From Flavobacteriales bacterium (GTDB taxonomy: Bacteria; Bacteroidota; Bacteroidia; CAIKAF01), in assembly GCA_025055575.1 (NCBI GenBank), contig JANWWP010000023.1, forward strand, positions 38,763 through 102,762: a stretch of DNA of 64,000 bases, written 5' to 3'. Each line of letters opens with the position of its first letter. Positions within the stretch are counted from its first letter, which is position 1. Shown here piece by piece: positions 35,643 to 43,697 of the stretch. A program made the translations under genes and the position numbers. The notes below the pieces were generated by a model. The model searched no databases. It was given only the letters and a program-made list of their open reading frames with translations, and had not been told where the DNA came from.

Positions 35643-37733
35643 TCAAAACTTTAATCTCATCTGTAGCCGAGCATCCGTGCGTACGTTGCCATCAATCTGA
35701 GAGGGGCCCGAGCTGATCACTTGACGATCTGCATACCAGGTGTGCGCCACTTTTATCCACAAATCCCAAAACCTCAAAATCTGCCACCGCAGCACCGCGT
35801 AAGTTCGAATACCTCGGCCATACAGGGCCGGAATAGAGAAATAGTACAAAACATCGTTTTCATACGCATACAAGCGGGTGTCATAATCCGATGTTTGAAA
35901 AAGAGTGTAACGCAAAGCCAGGGCCAAAGGCTTTTTGAGACTTTTGTAGGTGATGTCAGCGAACATCATGTAGCCGTATTTGCGGCCTTCGGAGGGGGCA
36001 TCAAAAATCATCATCTCCGCCCGCCCTCTCAGGCGTATGCGGCGTCCGGCGTCGGTGGTAAGGTTCAAGCGGATGTTGGTGCGAGCCAGATCTTCCACAA
36101 TGTTAATAATTGGAGCATTGCGCACGTTTTGCTGTCCCAAGCGATGGCGTACCCGTCCGTAAATTTCAGTTCCTTTGACGGGCATCCAGGTCACCTGAAG
36201 CAAACCATCCCAGGCCCGACCCGGTGCTTCTGCGCCATAGCGCGGCCAGGGAAAACGAATTTGATCAAAGTAGCCGGAGATGCCCACACGGCGCACCGGG
36301 CGGCAGTCCACTCCCAGATAGAGCCCACTTTCGTTGTTCCCGCCACGGCGATCGGCCACTGGATTGGCATACAAAGCAGCGTAGGAAGGTTGAAAATTCC
36401 GGTAATAAGCTGTGAAGGTGAAAAAGGTCGTCAAAGTGGCCTGAAGCCCATGCACCATTGCCCAGCCGCGCGGCTGGCTCCGCGAGACTTCCCCAAACAA
36501 TGTAAAATGCGGGCCCACCCACTGGTAATCCACACCTAAGTTGACCAGACTATTGCCCTGAAAACGGTACACATTATAAAGCGCTTCGCTACGGCGCAGC
36601 ACCGCATTAAGGTGCGTGTACACTCCGGTAAATCCGACGCGGAGATTTCGCCAGTTGATATCGGCATGTCCTCCGGCCATCTGTTCGCGTACGGTGCCTT
36701 TGTTGTCGATTTCTGAGACAGTACGGTGCAAACCGGACGTGATGAGGGAACTGATTTCGGGCAGGTTGTTCAAAATGTCCTCCGTGGTGGTGTCGGTTTC
36801 GACCAAGTTGCCATCTAAATTTTTGCGGGAATAAAAGGCTGTAATATCCAACCATGGAAGAGGTCGAAGCGTGAAGGCGCCGCCCCGCATGAACAAATTT
36901 TCATTGATAGAAGTGTAAGGCCTCAGACCCTGTCCGGTGCGCCGCAGATTGATACCGAAAGCGGTCTTTCCGAAAGCCAGCCCGGTCCAAAGAGTAAGCC
37001 CCTGGCCAAAACGACATTGATAGTCTCCCAAAGCCAGGGCTTTCAACCATTTAATATTGCTGATAAAAAGGTGCGCGCTATAAAAATCAAATCCATATTT
37101 ATTCACCCCTGAAAAAAAAGGCTCGCCGGCATCCTTGTCGGCCGTAAACCCAATGCTATAATGCCGGTTGTGCTGATAACGGAAACGGGTGAAAAGCCCA
37201 AAGGGCGGCCCCAGAAAGCCACGGGTCGGATCTTCGGCATTCTGAATGTAGCCCGCCTGCCGCTGAAAGGTATATAGACTTCTGAAAAACCACTCTCCAC
37301 GGCCATATTTTAAAAGGCGCCTGAAAGAGAGGGAAGTCCGTGCGTCCTCGTTGCGGACAGTGACAAAAGGGCGTACCACATCGATGGTTTCATCGTCCAG
37401 ACCCGGTATCAGCTTCAATTCATATAACGTCACCAGAGGCCCGTGGTTTTTGCGGTACTTCAGAATGTTCTCTATCTGGCGATCGGTGAAGACTTGCAAC
37501 TTTTCGAGATCCTCCCTCGTGGCCTGATTCAAATCCAGTGGATGTTCAAAAAAATACTGGAGATCTTCCGTGAGGGTGGTGAAATCCAACTGTTCATCCA
37601 CGTTGTCTGTAATGGTTTCAATGAGCTTTTCAATCAGATTATCCCGTCGGGTTTCATCGTCCCGGGCCCTGTCCCTCTGGGCCATCAGAAAACAGGGCCA
37701 AAGGATCAGAAAAAAAAGGGTGCAGCGGCTCAT
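35643..37733 (-). CDS. Fusion of ComEA-type helix-hairpin-helix domain with predicted outer-membrane beta-barrel
   Basis: Signal peptide MSRCTLFFLILWPCFLMAQ; LDLNQATREDLEKLQVFTDRQIENILKYRKNHGPLVTLYELKLIPGLDDETIDVVRPFV; long amphipathic-strand region ending in ...ARLQMRLKF. Confidence 0.75.
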   Translation of the reverse strand: MSRCTLFFLILWPCFLMAQRDRARDDETRRDNLIEKLIETITDNVDEQLDFTTLTEDLQYFFEHPLDLNQATREDLEKLQVFTDRQIENILKYRKNHGPLVTLYELKLIPGLDDETIDVVRPFVTVRNEDARTSLSFRRLLKYGRGEWFFRSLYTFQRQAGYIQNAEDPTRGFLGPPFGLFTRFRYQHNRHYSIGFTADKDAGEPFFSGVNKYGFDFYSAHLFISNIKWLKALALGDYQCRFGQGLTLWTGLAFGKTAFGINLRRTGQGLRPYTSINENLFMRGGAFTLRPLPWLDITAFYSRKNLDGNLVETDTTTEDILNNLPEISSLITSGLHRTVSEIDNKGTVREQMAGGHADINWRNLRVGFTGVYTHLNAVLRRSEALYNVYRFQGNSLVNLGVDYQWVGPHFTLFGEVSRSQPRGWAMVHGLQATLTTFFTFTAYYRNFQPSYAALYANPVADRRGGNNESGLYLGVDCRPVRRVGISGYFDQIRFPWPRYGAEAPGRAWDGLLQVTWMPVKGTEIYGRVRHRLGQQNVRNAPIINIVEDLARTNIRLNLTTDAGRRIRLRGRAEMMIFDAPSEGRKYGYMMFADITYKSLKKPLALALRYTLFQTSDYDTRLYAYENDVLYYFSIPALYGRGIRTYAVLRWQILRFWDLWIKVAHTWYADRQVISSGPSQIDGNVRTDARLQMRLKF

Positions 37734-38620
37734 GGTTCGGAAGCGCTCGAGCTTGAACGGTTTCGGCGCATTTCCTTTTGAACCTGGGGCCCGAAATCCA
37801 CCGAAAGCCCGGCTTGGGGCGAAAAGCCCAAGACCTGATGGTAGGAGGAAGCCAGATCCAGTTGCCAGGGGCCCAGCCTCAGCCCCATGCCAAAAGCGGC
37901 CGTCACGGGACCAGTACCGCCCCCGGCCCGCACCTGAAGGATCGGAACCGGAAGATATTCCAGGCCCAACCGAACGGCAAAAGGCCGGTCCAGGTCTTTT
38001 TCTGCATCCACATGCGTCCGAAGTTTTCCCGCCCACAGGTATCCAATTCCAAACCGTACCAGAGCCGGAAGCCTTTCATTATCAAAGGCAGCGATGGTTT
38101 GGCGCACAGGATTCACCAAATGAAAGGCCACCGAAAAATCCCGGGTGGGCCGTGCCAGCACGCCCAATTCCCCCGTGAAAGCATGGGCCGAACCGTACAT
38201 ATCCCCAAAAGCCAAGTAATGGTAATTAAAAGTCATCCCAGCGCTCAGGTAAGGGCTAAAAGTGCGGGCGTAGGAAAAAGATAGGCGGTTCCTGTTAAAA
38301 AAGCGGCCTCCGAAGCGCAAAAAAGCCAGATTAAAAACACCCAGACGCCGCGTCGCAGCGGCAGCAGACATACCCGCCGTACCAAGTTCGGGCAATAGAA
38401 ACCGATTGTCATAAAAAACACCGGCCCCACTGCGACCCAGGTAACCCAAAGCCCCCGGATTATTGAAGGCCGCGTATACATCCACGTTGCACAGAGAGGC
38501 ATGGGCCATTCCCGCAGCCCTTCCGCCCACCGGCCAGGATTGTGCTTCTAAACCCACGATGGCGATAGAACAGGCGAGTCCGGTGGCTATTAATCTTTTA
38601 AGGCATCGATGTCGGGACAT
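37730..38620 (-). CDS. PorV/PorQ-like (FadL-type) outer-membrane barrel protein
   Basis: GGRAAGMAHASLCNVDVYAAFNNPGALGYL N-terminal motif of PorV/PorQ-like proteins; 4-nt ATGA overlap with the downstream HhH gene. Confidence 0.65.
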   Translation of the reverse strand: MSRHRCLKRLIATGLACSIAIVGLEAQSWPVGGRAAGMAHASLCNVDVYAAFNNPGALGYLGRSGAGVFYDNRFLLPELGTAGMSAAAATRRLGVFNLAFLRFGGRFFNRNRLSFSYARTFSPYLSAGMTFNYHYLAFGDMYGSAHAFTGELGVLARPTRDFSVAFHLVNPVRQTIAAFDNERLPALVRFGIGYLWAGKLRTHVDAEKDLDRPFAVRLGLEYLPVPILQVRAGGGTGPVTAAFGMGLRLGPWQLDLASSYHQVLGFSPQAGLSVDFGPQVQKEMRRNRSSSSASEP

Positions 38621-39129
38621 AGGCGACCAAACTGAAAAGACTCCAGGTTGAGTTGGTGCTGCGCATCCAGCACTTTCGTTTTTAAGGATTGCTTAAAGGC
38701 CAGAAGACGTTCCTGAAGTGCAGGATCTGACAAGGCCAAAATGGAAGCCGCCAGGAGCCCCGCATTGTGGGCATTGTTCAAGGCTACGGTGGCCACCGGA
38801 ATGCCGGCCGGCATTTGCAGAATGGAGAGGAGGCTATCCCATCCGTCCAGACTCTGGGATGACTTTACCGGCACACCTATCACCGGAAGAACGGTGTGGG
38901 AAGCCACCATGCCCGGCAGATGGGCCGCGCCGCCAGCTCCTGCCACCAGGACCCCCAGGCCTCTTTGAAGTGCCGAAGCGGCGTAGCGCGCCATAAATTC
39001 CGGAGTACGATGGGCTGAAACAACCGCTGCTTCAAAAGGCACCTGCAATTCATCTAAAATCTTCGCGGCACCTTGCATCACCTCCCAGTCCGATGCACTG
39101 CCCATGATTATGCCCACTCTGGCTTGCAT
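38590..39129 (-). CDS. purE: 5-(carboxyamino)imidazole ribonucleotide mutase
   Basis: VGIIMGSASDWEVMQGAAKILDELQVPFEAAVVSAHRTPEFM; VLVAGAGGAAHLPGMVASHTVLPVIGVPV. Confidence 0.96.
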   Translation of the reverse strand: MQARVGIIMGSASDWEVMQGAAKILDELQVPFEAAVVSAHRTPEFMARYAASALQRGLGVLVAGAGGAAHLPGMVASHTVLPVIGVPVKSSQSLDGWDSLLSILQMPAGIPVATVALNNAHNAGLLAASILALSDPALQERLLAFKQSLKTKVLDAQHQLNLESFQFGRLCPDIDALKD

Positions 39130-39170
39130 AAGCCAAAGTAAAGCATTTTCGGCCGAACAGCCAAAATATC

Positions 39171-39929
39171 TTAACTGCAGGGCCCTGTGGTCATGCCCGG
39201 CGCCGGCTGAATGACTTCGGCCAGAAGACGACGCACTATGGGAAAAAAGGTTTCATAAAAGGGCAAGGGCTTTACGCTCACCGCCCCAAAAACGGCCGGA
39301 TTGGGCCAGTCGGGTCTTTCCCTGATCAATTCCTGCTTGATCTGCCGGAAATGGTAGCGTAAGCTTGTGGGATAGCTGCTGACGTAGGCCGTGTGAATGG
39401 CTTTAAATTTTTCACCAGGTTTTTCGTACAGTGTCACATGATAGGAATACACGCGATTTTCGGCATTTTCCTGATCTTCAAGAATCACATACCCTTCATC
39501 CTGATGGAGCGGCATCACGCCGACGGCTTCCAGAGCTATGAGTTTTTCAGCTTCTTCATAACGCACGCGGCCCTCCTGGATGGACTCAGCAAAATGTGGG
39601 ATAGCAAACGACACAATATCCATCAGTTCTTCCATAACCTGGCTTTCCGGCATTTTCTTTTCATAAATCAGAAGCAGTTTCTCCCAATCCACACCCGACA
39701 CCGTGGCCGTACCGGATTCAAACAACTCCGCCTTGTCTTTTAAGTTCTGTAAATCCTTATAGTGCTGGATCAGATCAGCCAAAACAGGATACAGGCGATG
39801 GCTCCGGAAATAGGCCGCCACGCTCTGCAAATACCCTAAGATCACGTAGCTTTTGTATTCAAGGTCCACATGGCCGTCCGTGATCCAGGTGGGCGATAAT
39901 CTGGGAAAGTCAGATTTTAGGGATTCCAT
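39171..39929 (-). CDS. Conserved-looking hypothetical protein, family not recognised
   Basis: 252-aa ORF collinear with purE, 41 nt gap; no motif recognised. Confidence 0.7.
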   Translation of the reverse strand: MESLKSDFPRLSPTWITDGHVDLEYKSYVILGYLQSVAAYFRSHRLYPVLADLIQHYKDLQNLKDKAELFESGTATVSGVDWEKLLLIYEKKMPESQVMEELMDIVSFAIPHFAESIQEGRVRYEEAEKLIALEAVGVMPLHQDEGYVILEDQENAENRVYSYHVTLYEKPGEKFKAIHTAYVSSYPTSLRYHFRQIKQELIRERPDWPNPAVFGAVSVKPLPFYETFFPIVRRLLAEVIQPAPGMTTGPCS

Positions 39930-39982
39930 AGTGTTATGAAATCTTTACGCATAAATAACGAAAAAGATAAGCCAGAGTTGTA

Positions 39983-40002
39983 TTGATAAAGTTTTTTATC
40001 AA
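39983..40002. promoter_or_regulatory. Perfect 8-bp inverted repeat TTGATAAA-GTTT-TTTATCAA between divergent transcription units
   Basis: Direct reading; located between the purE-side operon and ccoS. Confidence 0.45.
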
Positions 40003-40175
40003 CAGATTTTAAAACGTGCTGGATTATTTACATCTTTCCTATTTAGAGTAAGATTAAAATTTTTTGAAATCCCCAAACCCTCCAAAAAAAATTTTTAATT
40101 CTAAAAGCTGACAAAAGTCATTGTTTCCGGGAGCCAAGGTGTCTGACCTTTGAACTGGATTTCACAACACAAACA

Positions 40176-40346
40176 ATGTACGTGCTCTTCGTCCTTATCC
40201 TTATCAGCCTGGCACTGGCAGGGGTATTTCTGATATGGTTTTTAAAGGCGGCCCGGGAAGGCCAGTTTGACGATACCACGACCCCGGGCATCCGGGTGCT
40301 TTTTGATGACAAACCGCTCAGCAAACAATTTAAAATTAAACAATAA
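40176..40346 (+). CDS. ccoS: cbb3-type cytochrome oxidase assembly protein CcoS (56 aa, absent from ORF track)
   Basis: MYVLFVLILISLALAGVFLIWFLKAAREGQFDDTTTPGIRVLFDDKPLSKQFKIKQ; directly precedes ccoNO. Confidence 0.92.
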   Translation: MYVLFVLILISLALAGVFLIWFLKAAREGQFDDTTTPGIRVLFDDKPLSKQFKIKQ

Positions 40347-40354
40347 AATGAGCT

Positions 40355-42529
40355 ATGGAACGGTTCTATTATGACAACAAAATTGTAAAATTCTTCCTCA
40401 TCGCCACGGTGGTGTGGGGAATTGTGGGCATGCTGGTGGGCCTACTGGCGGCCTATCAGTTGTATTTTCCGGAACTCAACCTGGGCCTTCCTTATACCTC
40501 CTTTGGGCGCATCCGCCCCCTGCACACGAACGCTGTAATTTTCGCATTTGTGGGCAATGCCATTTTTATGGGGGTGTATTATTCTACACAAAGGCTGTTA
40601 AAGGCCCGCATGTTCAGTGATTTTTTAAGTTGGTTTCATTTCTGGGGCTGGCAATTGATTATTCTTTCTGCGGCTCTGACTCTGCCCACCGGGCATACCC
40701 AGGGAAAAGAGTACGCCGAGCTGGAATGGCCTATTGACATTGCCATCGCTTTGGTGTGGGTGGCATTTGGGACCAATTTGATCGGCACCATGATCCGGCG
40801 CAGGGTGCAGCACATGTATGTAGCCATTTGGTTTTATGTAGCCTCCTTCGTCACTGTGGCTGTGCTCCACATCGTGAATTCTATTTCGATACCGGCAGGT
40901 TTTTTAAAAAGCTACTCGATATATGCCGGTGTTCAGGACGCGCTGGTGCAGTGGTGGTATGGCCATAATGCAGTGGCCTTTTTTCTTACCACGCCCTATT
41001 TGGGCCTCATGTATTACTTTTTAGTAAAAGCCGCCAACCGTCCGGTTTATTCTTACCGCCTCTCCATCGTTCATTTCTGGACGCTGATTTTCATTTATAT
41101 CTGGGCTGGCCCCCACCATCTTTTGTATACGGCCTTACCCAACTGGGCCCAGGCCTTAGGGGTGATTTTTTCAGTCATGCTGATTGCGCCTTCCTGGGGC
41201 GGTATGGTGAACGGTTTGCTGACGCTGCGTGGGGCTTGGGACAAAGTGCGCGAAGATCCGGTTCTGAAATTTTTTGTGGTGGCCGTCACGGCCTACGGTA
41301 TGGCCACTTTCGAGGGTCCCATGCTGTCCCTAAAAAATGTCAATGCCATCAGCCACTACACAGACTGGACAGTGGCCCACGCGCATGTGGGCGCTCTGGG
41401 CTGGAACGGATTTCTCACCTTCGGAATGCTGTATTGGCTGGTGCCACGTATGTGGCAAACCACCCTGTTTTCGAAAAAACTGGCTGACTTCCACTTCTGG
41501 ATTGGCACGTTGGGCATCATTTTCTATGCCCTGCCCATGTATGTTGCGGCGCTTACCCAAGCCCTGATGTGGAAGCAATTCAATGAGGAAGGTCTGCTCC
41601 AGTACCCGAACTTCCTGCAAACTGTAAAGCAAATCATGCCCATGTATTTACTGCGCGGCATTGGCGGCACGCTCTACCTGGCCGGGGTGGTGGTGATGGT
41701 GTACAACCTCATTAAAACGGCGGCTCAGGGCAAGTTTCTGGCAGAAGAAGAAGCCGAAGCACCCGCCCTCGCCCCCTCCCAAGCCCACACGGGCGGATTC
41801 AGCCACCGCGTTTTGGAACGCAAACCCGTGTTGTTTACCTCCTTGGCTCTGGTGGCCATCCTCATTGGCGGGGTAATTGAATTCCTTCCTGCTTTCCTCA
41901 TCAAAACCAATGTTCCGACCATCGAAAGCGTTAAGCCCCTCACGGCCCTTGAATTGCAGGGACGGGATATCTACATCCGGGAGGGTTGTTACAATTGCCA
42001 TTCCCAAATGATTCGACCCTTCCGTTCCGAAACCGAGCGCTACGGGGAGTATTCTAAAGTGGGCGAATTTGTCTATGATCATCCTTTTCAATGGGGATCC
42101 AAACGCACAGGGCCCGACCTGGCAAGGGAAGGCGGAAAAAATCCCCACGCCTGGCACTTTTTGCATATGTACGATCCCTCACTCACGTCCGCAGGAACCA
42201 TCATGCCCGGCTACAAGTGGATGATCACCAACGATCTGGATCTCTCCAGCACCAGAGCCAAAATCAAAGCCCTTCGAACGGCCGGAGTTCCCTATCCGGA
42301 AGGCTACGAAGAACAAGCAGAAGCCGACTTGATCCGTCAGGCTAAGGATCTTGCCGATCAGTTGAAAACCGATGCCAAAGTGCAGCAGATCCTTGAGATG
42401 GAGGGAATCACGGAATTGGAAAATAAAGAAATCGTGGCCATGATTGCCTACATGCAACGTCTGGGGCGTGATATTCAGGGCGATACAAGCAGCCACAAAT
42501 ACCTGCCTCCCCAACTCACCAAAAAATAA
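40355..42529 (+). CDS. ccoN: cbb3-type cytochrome c oxidase fused subunits I/II (CcoNO)
   Basis: Heme-copper oxidase VAHAHVGALGWNG, WAGPHHLLYTALPNW; CcoO part EGCYNCHSQMIRPFRSETERYGEYSKVGEFVYDHPFQWGSKRTGPDLAREGG. Confidence 0.96.
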   Translation: MERFYYDNKIVKFFLIATVVWGIVGMLVGLLAAYQLYFPELNLGLPYTSFGRIRPLHTNAVIFAFVGNAIFMGVYYSTQRLLKARMFSDFLSWFHFWGWQLIILSAALTLPTGHTQGKEYAELEWPIDIAIALVWVAFGTNLIGTMIRRRVQHMYVAIWFYVASFVTVAVLHIVNSISIPAGFLKSYSIYAGVQDALVQWWYGHNAVAFFLTTPYLGLMYYFLVKAANRPVYSYRLSIVHFWTLIFIYIWAGPHHLLYTALPNWAQALGVIFSVMLIAPSWGGMVNGLLTLRGAWDKVREDPVLKFFVVAVTAYGMATFEGPMLSLKNVNAISHYTDWTVAHAHVGALGWNGFLTFGMLYWLVPRMWQTTLFSKKLADFHFWIGTLGIIFYALPMYVAALTQALMWKQFNEEGLLQYPNFLQTVKQIMPMYLLRGIGGTLYLAGVVVMVYNLIKTAAQGKFLAEEEAEAPALAPSQAHTGGFSHRVLERKPVLFTSLALVAILIGGVIEFLPAFLIKTNVPTIESVKPLTALELQGRDIYIREGCYNCHSQMIRPFRSETERYGEYSKVGEFVYDHPFQWGSKRTGPDLAREGGKNPHAWHFLHMYDPSLTSAGTIMPGYKWMITNDLDLSSTRAKIKALRTAGVPYPEGYEEQAEADLIRQAKDLADQLKTDAKVQQILEMEGITELENKEIVAMIAYMQRLGRDIQGDTSSHKYLPPQLTKK

Positions 42530-42535
42530 AAGGTC

Positions 42536-42733
42536 ATGTATAAAGATGTAGCAAGCCGTATTCCGGATGTGTGGATTTACCCCACCATCTCCCTTGTGAT
42601 CTTTTTCACCTTTTTCCTTATCCTGTTTGTGGTGGTTTTCACCCGCCGAAGGGAACTGGTACAATCCCAGAAAATGATTCCCCTTGAAGACGGCACCCAC
42701 CTATCTGAAAAAAGTAAAATGATACAGCCATGA
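42536..42733 (+). CDS. ccoQ: CcoQ-like small membrane protein
   Basis: 65 aa, single TM, located between ccoNO and ccoP. Confidence 0.75.
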   Translation: MYKDVASRIPDVWIYPTISLVIFFTFFLILFVVVFTRRRELVQSQKMIPLEDGTHLSEKSKMIQP

Positions 42734-43692
42734 AAAAGGTATTCGGTTTTTTAAAATGGATTCTCCTTGGGCTCATCGGGGGTTCCACAACTCTGCCACT
42801 TTACGGCCAAGGAAATGCTCCGGAGCTCCCATTCTATCTGAAGCAGGATTTTCTGAACCAGGTTTTGGCTATTGTGGCCTTTTTGTACGTCCTGCTTTTG
42901 ATGCGGCATTTGATGGTTCTGGAAAAACTGGCCCGGGAAGTGGGCCGTATGATGCTGCCCCAGGAGGAGGCCGCCAAGCTGGCTGAGGAGCCGAGTATTT
43001 GGCAAAAAATTCTGAAACACCTCTCCGGCCTCAAACCCTTGGAAGCCGAAAAAGATCTTGTGCTGGAAGGCCATGAATACGATGGCATCAAAGAACTCAG
43101 CAATGGCATGCCCCCATGGCTTCGCTATCTTTTCCTTGGAACCATCCTGTTTGGGGTGCTGTATTTCACCTACTTTACGATGTTGGGAATAGGTCCTACC
43201 CAAGAGGAGGAATACGCCCAGGAAATGGCCCGGGCCGCCCTTCAAAAAGAAGAACGTATGAAACTGGCTGCCAATAAGGTGGATGAAAACACGGTGGTAG
43301 TGCTGACAGAAAAAAATTACCTGGAGGAAGGTCGTAAAATTTTTATTGAAAACTGCGCCACATGCCATGGGGAAAATGGTGGTGGTGGAGCGGGCCCTAA
43401 CCTCACGGATGAATATTGGCTCCATGGAGGTGGCGTAAAAAATATTTTTAAACTGGTCAAATATGGCTTTATTCAAAAAGGAATGCCGCCGTGGGAAGAT
43501 AAGCTCACACCTTTTCAAATTCAAAAGGTCACGAGTTATGTCTTGAGTTTACAAGGCAGCAACCCACCCGGGGGGCTGCCTCCCGCCGGGGAAAAATGGA
43601 CGGAGACCCCCCCAGATACAAGCACCCTGAAAACAACCACAGCTTCGCTGAGCTCCCTCGATGCAGCTGCCCAGCGTCAGATCAGCCAATAA
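42730..43692 (+). CDS. ccoP: cbb3-type cytochrome c oxidase subunit III (CcoP), single heme-c motif
   Basis: EYDGIKELSNGMPPWLRYLFLGTILFGVLYF; CATCHGENGGGGAGPNLTDEYWLHGG; only one CxxCH. Confidence 0.92.
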   Translation: MKKVFGFLKWILLGLIGGSTTLPLYGQGNAPELPFYLKQDFLNQVLAIVAFLYVLLLMRHLMVLEKLAREVGRMMLPQEEAAKLAEEPSIWQKILKHLSGLKPLEAEKDLVLEGHEYDGIKELSNGMPPWLRYLFLGTILFGVLYFTYFTMLGIGPTQEEEYAQEMARAALQKEERMKLAANKVDENTVVVLTEKNYLEEGRKIFIENCATCHGENGGGGAGPNLTDEYWLHGGGVKNIFKLVKYGFIQKGMPPWEDKLTPFQIQKVTSYVLSLQGSNPPGGLPPAGEKWTETPPDTSTLKTTTASLSSLDAAAQRQISQ

Positions 43693-43697
43693 GAACC

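Noticed and set aside
35721-36539. 272-aa plus-strand ORF opposite the HhH-barrel gene
   Set aside because: Antisense shadow ORF; the minus-strand frame has a signal peptide and domain motifs.
37570-38178. 202-aa plus-strand ORF and the N-terminal extension of ORF 35643-38036
   Set aside because: The first is antisense with Arg/Pro-rich low-complexity sequence. The extension lies inside the PorV-like gene in another frame; the true start at 37733 has a signal peptide and ATGA coupling.
39983-40002. Canonical FNR box upstream of ccoS
   Set aside because: Half-sites match TTGAT/ATCAA but spacing is 10 nt rather than 4, so a standard FNR site cannot be claimed.
42751-43524. 257-aa minus-strand ORF opposite ccoP
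   Set aside because: Shadow of a well-supported ccoP with CxxCH motif.
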